DNA of 64,000 nucleotides, from contig BCKC01000004.1 in the NCBI GenBank assembly GCA_001600455.1, positions 930,001 through 994,000 on the forward strand, written 5' to 3'. The notes below the pieces were generated by a model that had not been told where the DNA came from, ran no database searches, and saw only the letters and a list, made by a program, of their open reading frames with translations. Positions 57,633-64,000 of the stretch are shown piece by piece. Numbering within the stretch: position 1 is the stretch's first letter; the number at the start of each line of letters is the position of its first letter. The DNA is from Endocalyx cinctus (Eukaryota; Ascomycota; Sordariomycetes; Amphisphaeriales; Apiosporaceae). Position numbers and translations under genes: made by a program.

Positions 57633-59202
57633 ATTGCAATACTTATTTAGTTAACAACCTCGCCCATCGCGGATGCAACTTGCCTGAAAGATACACGAAA
57701 TACTCAGTTTATAGGCAAACCATCTACATTGACCTGGTAATACAGTCCACACCAATTTAATGTGCCCTGCATTCTATTCTATATATGCGAGGGAAAGTTT
57801 ATGAGGTGGCGGACCGGCTGGTAATTCTGCCTAGAATTGTAAGAATTTTAGAAATTTGCATACTATACCATACTTAAGCTAATGGGCGTAACAAAGCCAT
57901 CGGTTTCATGATATCTCATGATACGCAATGCTTTTACATGAGAAATTCACAAAAAAAATTTTTTCTTTTTTGAAGCACTACCCTGAGTAACATTGGTCAC
58001 GAAGGGGAAAGGGGGGAAGTTCGCAAACATGTTAGGTAATTAATTACAGTGCTGAGAGCCGGCCATCTGAGCATATTTCTAATCATAATCCTTCAGGATG
58101 CATATACTCTATCTATACATATATATTCATAGATATACAATATATATATCAGTGCCCCCTATTAATCAGTATCTAATCTGATCTTATGTTAGTAGGTATC
58201 CCATGTCTAGGCCCTTTGAGTCACTCAAAATCCTTTCACGACACAGATAATAGTTATAAATGAAAACGCCACATGGATGTCCTCAGGTCTGGAGGGAGGA
58301 AAAGGACTTATAAAGTATTATGCGCGTCTGCATATTCCGGTACTTAGGCTTGAGTGGACTACTATAGGGAATCCTTTCGAGTGGGATCTTACCGGTTAAG
58401 AAAGGTAGCGTACGTCGTGGTATACGGAAATTCCTTCCTTCATATCTTGCCGATAACCGACGAAGATTTTCATCGTTTCAATATCGTAACCATAACCAAA
58501 GTACCACATCTTCACATTTTTCCTTTTCTTTTCGAACGGTAATGTGGGTTACAGCACATCAAAAAGATCAGGCGAAAAAGGTGGTAAGCCGACCTTGGCT
58601 CTGTAGACCTAGCTAGGCGGTGAGAGGATTTTCCGCCTATGAATACTACGTAAGTAAACTTTGCCACGGATTGTGCCATACCAAGGGAGAAATCCTTTTT
58701 ACGCCTTCGATAAGTTCTTATATGGTCAAAAATATAATAGAAATATCCTATTTGCTCAGCATCGAACATATACGAGATAGTTACCTACCAGCGCATAAAA
58801 TATGTCATGTGGGCCCTCGATTGCCGTTGTACATGTACATACACAAATATTTACATATACACGGCTCCTCCCATGTCATAAATACGTGGGGCTCATGGTG
58901 ACCGATGGTGACGGTAAAAGTACTGTGCAGCAGTAAAGGGATGCACTCTGATCGGCGACTATATTATAGCATCCATTATGTCTGGTAATGAAATGTGACA
59001 CGCCAGCTTCTAAACCTATTCTGGAATTATTCCCTTGGTTGCTGACTAGCCCAAGTAACACGGTGACATGATGACACCTTATATAGTACATACATTGAAA
59101 AAAGTGGTTTAATCCGATTGGATATAATAATTATACGTATTACTGCATGCAAATAATTCAAGAAGGTACCATTACATATAAAATGATTACCTGGTTACCA
59201 TT

Positions 59203-59228
59203 ATATATATATATATATATATATATAT
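59203..59228. repeat. (TA)n microsatellite
   Basis: About thirteen TA units in noncoding DNA. Confidence 0.9.
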
Positions 59229-59579
59229 GAGTATCGAGCCACGCGGTGGCTCCTTGCTTATGTTTATATACAACAGATGGATATTATAGATTTATGAAAT
59301 AGCTGTTGGGCATTTCAGGTCAGATCTAATTAGTATAAAACCAGCATCAATCTATTTAATCGTCGATCATAGAGTAATATGGGGAAACATAACTGTATAA
59401 TCTGGTTATGCTGTTAACTTAGATAGGAAGTTGGTTTTGGGATTCGTCACTCAGTTACCTACCTAGTATAGAAACGAAGTTAGTGGTTATGCAACAAATG
59501 ATAATCATCCATGAAGACACGGCCTTCGTTTCGTACATCCATGCATCTATGATAAGTAGTAAGTGGTATATACACACTC

Positions 59580-59606
59580 TTTTTTTTTTTTTTTTTTTTT
59601 TTTTTT
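59580..59606. repeat. Poly-T run of 27
   Basis: The longest homopolymer in the window. Its length may not be exact in the assembly. Confidence 0.9.
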
Positions 59607-60595
59607 CGCCAATTTACTTATCAGATACCTATCATCAGTAGTACGGCTACGGTCGCATAGTGTCTCTAATCTATCATTGTCGACTAACTTAGTTTTAATA
59701 CCGGCTCGATTTACTGTCTTCTTACCAAGACGGCTGTATATCTACATGGAATCTTAATAGATGTTATGATTTAGTGCACATATTGGTGAATCTTGAGAAA
59801 CTTTCTGGTATAGCTTGGGTGTATGGATGCAGATATTTCGATATTGCTCAGTCAAGTGCCATCAAAGAATTTACTTATGCGTAAGGATACGATGATCCTC
59901 TAATTGAAACAGTATAATAGCTCATTGATACTCTTTCCACATGTAAGAAGGGCTTTTGAGATGTCCGCCAGTTACTCCGATTTTTCTTCTATCGAATTAC
60001 CCCGCCTTCAGACCACGTTTCCGAGGCTCTTTACCTCATACCCTCCTACCCCCTATTCTCTTTTTCTTATCCCTTAATTACGCGTAACTTCTTCTTCTTA
60101 ACTCTCTGGCGTAGAGTAAGCTCCTGTACGTTGGCGACCTCATATCGTGGTAATTTATTTTCAATGAAATATCGTAGTTCTTCATCTGCCGCGAAGATTC
60201 AATTGGTTAGTTCCCCGTAATTATGTATACGTAGAATGGTTACCTATCGGCGGGTACGATATGGAAAGGAAGGTGTACACTCTTGCAGCATATGAAACCT
60301 ATATATCTCCAAGGTTCTCTAGTTATTACATCAAATCACGGGATGATAAGGTAGAGCGGTTTGCAGCGGACTATATCACGTAAATTGAGCTTTACAGAAA
60401 GTAAACGACATAATTCCTGTATACGGAATGAGCCAGGAAGCATATAGTTCTCGTAGAGCCATAATACATAGTACTATGTACTCTTTATCTATGCTATGTA
60501 ACGTCTGGTTTCATTGCAGCACGAGTTTTCAAGGTACCGAGATTCAAAAGGGGTTAAAGCCCGTAGGCCCGTAAGGGTTGATGATTTGCCCCTCT

Positions 60596-62485
60596 TTATT
60601 TTGCCGCAAGATCTTCCTTGATGAGATCTGCCGCCCGTTCTGCGACGGCGTATACCGTCGCCATCGGGTTACCTCTGGTGGTTAGCGGAAACACGCTCGC
60701 ATCTACTACCCTTAGATTGCTAGTTCCGTGCACCACCAACCGATTGTTCACTACTCCGCCCCTTTCGAGAGGAAGCATGGCGCACGTGGACGTCGGGTGC
60801 CAGCTGCTGAGTGTCGTTTGCTTAACATACTCTTTCATGGCCTCCACGTCCGTCAAATCGGCCGGGGCGCTCGCGTTTCTTGTCCCGTTCTTCTTGAGCA
60901 GAGATGCGAGGGGGTCGGTCGAAATAATCTTCGAGATGTAAGTCATATGTCTGGCGAAGACTTCGAGATCCAACGGGTGAGTTAGGTAGCGCGGGTCGAT
61001 CTTGGGCGGGTCGAAAGGATCGGAGCTCTTAATATGGACGCATCCGCGCGAAAGCGGCTGAAGCAGGCAGCTGGCAACGGAATAAAAGCTACCGGGAAGG
61101 AACCCGGACTGCATCAGGCCTGAGCCGGATCCCTTGCCGAAGTTTCCTTGGGCAGCATAGGTAAAAAAGCTGGCGGTCGACTCGTTAACGTTCTTCAACA
61201 AGCGACCGTAGTATTCCTCTTGCGCTGATTTTAGGGGATGGGTATCTAGAGAGTAAGAGTATTTAGGGTCTTCTGGGCCAAAATCGATGGCGCCGCCCTG
61301 CAGGCCTAGGAATGCATACGAATAGATACCACCGGTAGCTAACGGGCCTGTTTTGGAAGTCGCATATTTATTTATGGCCGATTGCAAGGCCTCGGGGGAC
61401 TGACGCAAGAGGTCATCTATGGTTTCCACGTCGTCGTTGACTTCGAAGCTGACTCCTGACATAGGATGGTCTTGCAGATTCTCACCTACGTACGCGTTGG
61501 GAACCACGACGGGAATAGACAGAGAGGACAGAAGATCGGGATTACCTATTCCCGACAGTTCTAAGATCTTTGGTGAGAGCACGGCGCCGGCTGCAAGCAC
61601 GACCTCTACTTTCGCATTTATAATTTGAGTTTCTTTATTCCAGACATATTCCACACCGACCGCTTTAGCACTCGGGGCTACGCCTTCGAAAATGACCTTA
61701 GTCACATGCGCACCGGTGATTAGGCTCAAATTTGGGCGGTCTTTGACCGGCTCCCAGTATCCCGACGCGGCGTAGCTTCGCTGGCGCGTCTCCGGATCGA
61801 TCGAGGCCGCGTTGGAATACGCTCCGACGATCTCGCCCGAAAACGGGTCGCCCGTGGCTTTATGCCCTAAAGCGTGCAGAGATTCAATCCACGCTTTGGG
61901 GAGTGGATTCTCCGGAACGTTGGGAAAGCTCGTCTTTATCGGCCCGTCGACACCGTTTCTGCTTGGTTTAATATAGTCTAGATGAAGATGATCGAAATCC
62001 GCGTCATCAGGAATGGTCAAGGTACTGCATTTCTTGAAGTAGGGCTCAAGCTTCTCCCAGGACCAACCTGGGTTGCCCAGCTCTCCCCACGTATCGACGC
62101 ATATCTTCGACGTGGCAACGAAAGCTTGCCCGTTAATAGCACTACTACCACCAAGAACGCGACCGTGTGGAATACCAATTGTCTTGTCGTAAAGGGCAAT
62201 CTACAGAAGATGCGAGTCAATTCGCGCTCATCTTTCACTTGCGATCCATAGAGGCTGGCTGAATGGCTAACGTACCTGAGGTTCAGTTATCGTGTTCCAG
62301 TCAGCATCTGAACCTATCAATGTGGGGAAAAGAGCAGGTGTCTGGACTCTGGAGTCCCCCGTCAGATCCTCCCCAGCTTCGAGAACAAGCACTTTTTGGT
62401 CACTGTTCTCACTGAGACGGCGGGCAATAACTAAACCAGCAGTGCCCCCGCCAACGATAACAAAATCATACTCGTCTACCGCCAT
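60596..62485 (-). CDS. GMC family FAD oxidoreductase
   Basis: Two exons, read right to left: 62485-62276 and 62200-60596; 604 aa, the usual GMC length. These flavoenzymes oxidise alcohols, sugars or aldehydes (choline oxidase, aryl-alcohol oxidase, glucose oxidase group). The N-terminus holds the dinucleotide motif [18 protein letters not shown], with no signal peptide, so it is probably intracellular. The second exon begins with the second GMC signature ([16 protein letters not shown]) and holds [20 protein letters not shown]. The active-site pair is His538 ([11 protein letters not shown]) and Asn581 ([12 protein letters not shown]). Such intracellular GMC enzymes occur in fungal secondary metabolism and alcohol catabolism; substrate unknown. 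It is divergent from the rhodopsin-domain gene, 700 bases apart, so a shared promoter is possible. Confidence 0.92.
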
Positions 62486-63180
62486 ATTTTAAGGTTATTC
62501 AGAATAGTAGATTTTCCTCAGGCAGATTAGGTAAAAGATAGAAGATTAAAGATAAATGAAACAAGAATTAAGGCCTCACATATGTGTTTAGTTAATCAAT
62601 TTCTTTACCACTCTCACGGCCTCAATTAAAACCAACTGCAGGGGCTTGTAAGTTCAGGGGTTTCAGGTATCTTGATCAAAAACCGTGCCATCTGGTTCCT
62701 TTGTGGTATATTATGAAAAGAGTGGTACAAGAGGTGAGGGGTATAGAAGGATTGGGGGGTAGTACAAGTGACCTCCCTGCCTACAGGAGAGTTACATTTA
62801 TATTTTTGGGTCGATGACACCCAACCAATATTTCGCGACAGACAAAAAAAAAACAGTGATGCTACTATTTACTAATTGCATGCTGTATGTATGTGTTCCT
62901 ACCAAGAATGTCACCCTCCTCTACATACTCGTCAGCAATATTTAAGTACCATGCTATACCCCTACCTGGGCGGCAGGGCGGGTACGAAATTTGCTCATGC
63001 ATACAAGCAAGAGAAGTGTGTCTATTTTACGTCGCGCATCTCACTGACTGATATCCCTGATTAGATATTTCCCCCCTGCTCGCCGGCAGTTTTGCGCGTC
63101 TTACATTCATGTTTTTATCTTTCTTTTTTTATTTTCACAGGACTAAAAGAAAGGAAGAGAAAGGGAAAATCACCGACTCA
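62486..63180. other. Divergent promoter region
   Basis: 695 bases between the starts of the GMC gene (minus) and the rhodopsin-domain gene (plus). No coding evidence. Confidence 0.6.
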
Positions 63181-64000
63181 ATGAATATAGGGCTTACCTC
63201 CGACGTCTTAGGCGTTTGGAAACGAGGATTTACTCTTTCCATTACTCCGACTGTTCCCCCTTCGGCCTTATTAGACCTTCTCGTATGCATCATATTCGCC
63301 GTGCACGCCCTTTTCTGGGTAATATTGCGCATCGTTGCTCGATACCGCGCCGGCGCCAAATTGAAGTTCAACGACTATGCTATCTTCTGGGCCATGTTCT
63401 GGGGGATCGCCCTCGCGAGTAATTCAATCGTGACAGTTTCATACGGCGGGATTGGACATCATATATCAGAAATAGGAGAACTAGAACCACAAACTATCGA
63501 GCCGTTGCTAAAGGTACGTCGATTATTTGCCCCAACCGGCACAGAACAGTCACTTATTTAATACGATCTTCATAGACAGTTCTTATTGGCCAATTCACGT
63601 GGGCTCTGTCAAACGCGGGAGTTAAGCTCTCCATTATTGACCTCTACGTGAAACTCTTCGGCACTAATCGTGTTTTTCGTCTGGTCTCTCGTGCTCTTAT
63701 GGGCGCAGTTGTCATATATTTACTGCTCGTCATTTTAATCGCCTTTTTCCTGTGCCGGCCATTCGCGTACAACTGGGACCAGACCATACCGGGAGGATAT
63801 TGCGGTGACCAGAATGCCGCTTTCCTAACTTCAGGTATCCTAAACATTATTCTCGACACTATCGTCATCATCTTGCCGCTGCCGATGTTATGGCACCTCC
63901 ACATGGCTATGCACAAGAAGATCGGCGTGACCATCATCTTTAGTCTCGGTGCTGGGTAAGTTTCCTAACGATCTCCGAAATTGTATATCACAGTTACTGA
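63181..64000 (+). CDS. Rhodopsin-domain (SAT4-type) integral membrane protein, partial
   Basis: Exon 1 63181-63513 and exon 2 63576-63955 give the first 237 residues; a third intron starts with GTAAGT at 63956 and its acceptor lies outside the window (the CACAG at 63988 would lead to a stop). The family has seven membrane helices and occurs in large numbers in filamentous fungi; some members are linked to secondary metabolite clusters or to pathogenicity. Visible family features: VPPSALLDLLVCIIFAVHAL, then LRIVARYRAGAKLKFNDYAI for helices 1-2, YGGIGHHI in the loop, LSNAGVKLSIIDLYVKLF for helix 4, CRPFAYNWDQTIPGGYC with the conserved cysteines, and LNIILDTIVIILPLPMLWHL. The start at 63181 is the first ATG giving a sensible lumenal N-terminus; an in-frame ATG at 63109 adds a low-quality lysine-rich stretch. 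Confidence 0.88.

Larger units (their letters stand above)
57633..60595. other. 3-kb intergenic region with simple repeats
   Basis: It lies between the 3' ends of the GH43 and GMC genes, which converge. Contents: a (TA)n tract at 59203-59228, a T27 run at 59580-59606, and short frames with no protein character. Nothing else is supported. Confidence 0.5.

Noticed and set aside
1..64000. CRISPR arrays, intact transposons, PKS/NRPS genes
   Set aside because: I looked for regularly spaced repeats, terminal inverted repeats with transposase or reverse-transcriptase motifs, and synthase domains; none was visible.

Overview
The window looks like nuclear DNA of a filamentous ascomycete (Pezizomycotina). 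Genes are split by short GT..AG introns, intergenic DNA is AT-rich with many poly-A/T runs, and the gene content is typically fungal: a Vnx1-type vacuolar exchanger, a Cdc11/Nud1 septation scaffold, cutinase, GH43, HET-domain and SAT4-type rhodopsin-domain proteins. A Sordariomycete is a reasonable guess; the sequence does not prove it.

Layout. Positions 1-4.4 kb hold two secreted hydrolases: a serine carboxypeptidase (minus) and a cutinase (plus). Positions 4.8-38.6 kb are mainly housekeeping: a Vnx1-like cation/H+ antiporter (minus), a decayed protein-kinase-like pseudogene (10.5-11.4 kb), the 26S proteasome ATPase Rpt6 (plus), a tyrosine phosphatase with an N-terminal rhodanese-like domain (minus), a 7.6-kb gene desert, a large disordered fungal protein (minus), the Cdc11/Nud1 leucine-rich-repeat scaffold (plus) and a 2-oxoglutarate/Fe(II) prolyl-4-hydroxylase-like protein (plus).

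Positions 39.5-64 kb are an accessory region: a HET-domain gene with an unresolved exon junction, a wax-synthase-like acyltransferase whose frame breaks at a T7 run, a fungal protein of unnamed family, a broken FAD-oxidoreductase relic, a monocarboxylate-type MFS transporter, a metal-dependent amidohydrolase, a small secreted cysteine-containing protein whose start codon appears to be a whole 3-nt exon, a secreted GH43 glycosidase, a GMC oxidoreductase and the start of a rhodopsin-domain membrane protein cut by the window edge.

Most genes look independently regulated (separate promoters, kilobase spacing, mixed strands). The secreted enzymes (carboxypeptidase, cutinase, GH43) and the candidate effector suit a plant-associated or saprotrophic life. 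I see no canonical polyketide/NRPS cluster, no intact transposon and no CRISPR array. The most notable non-genic signal is the palindrome ACCTAGGT, found at least seven times and only between genes. Exon boundaries were placed by hand from splice signals, reading phase and family motifs.
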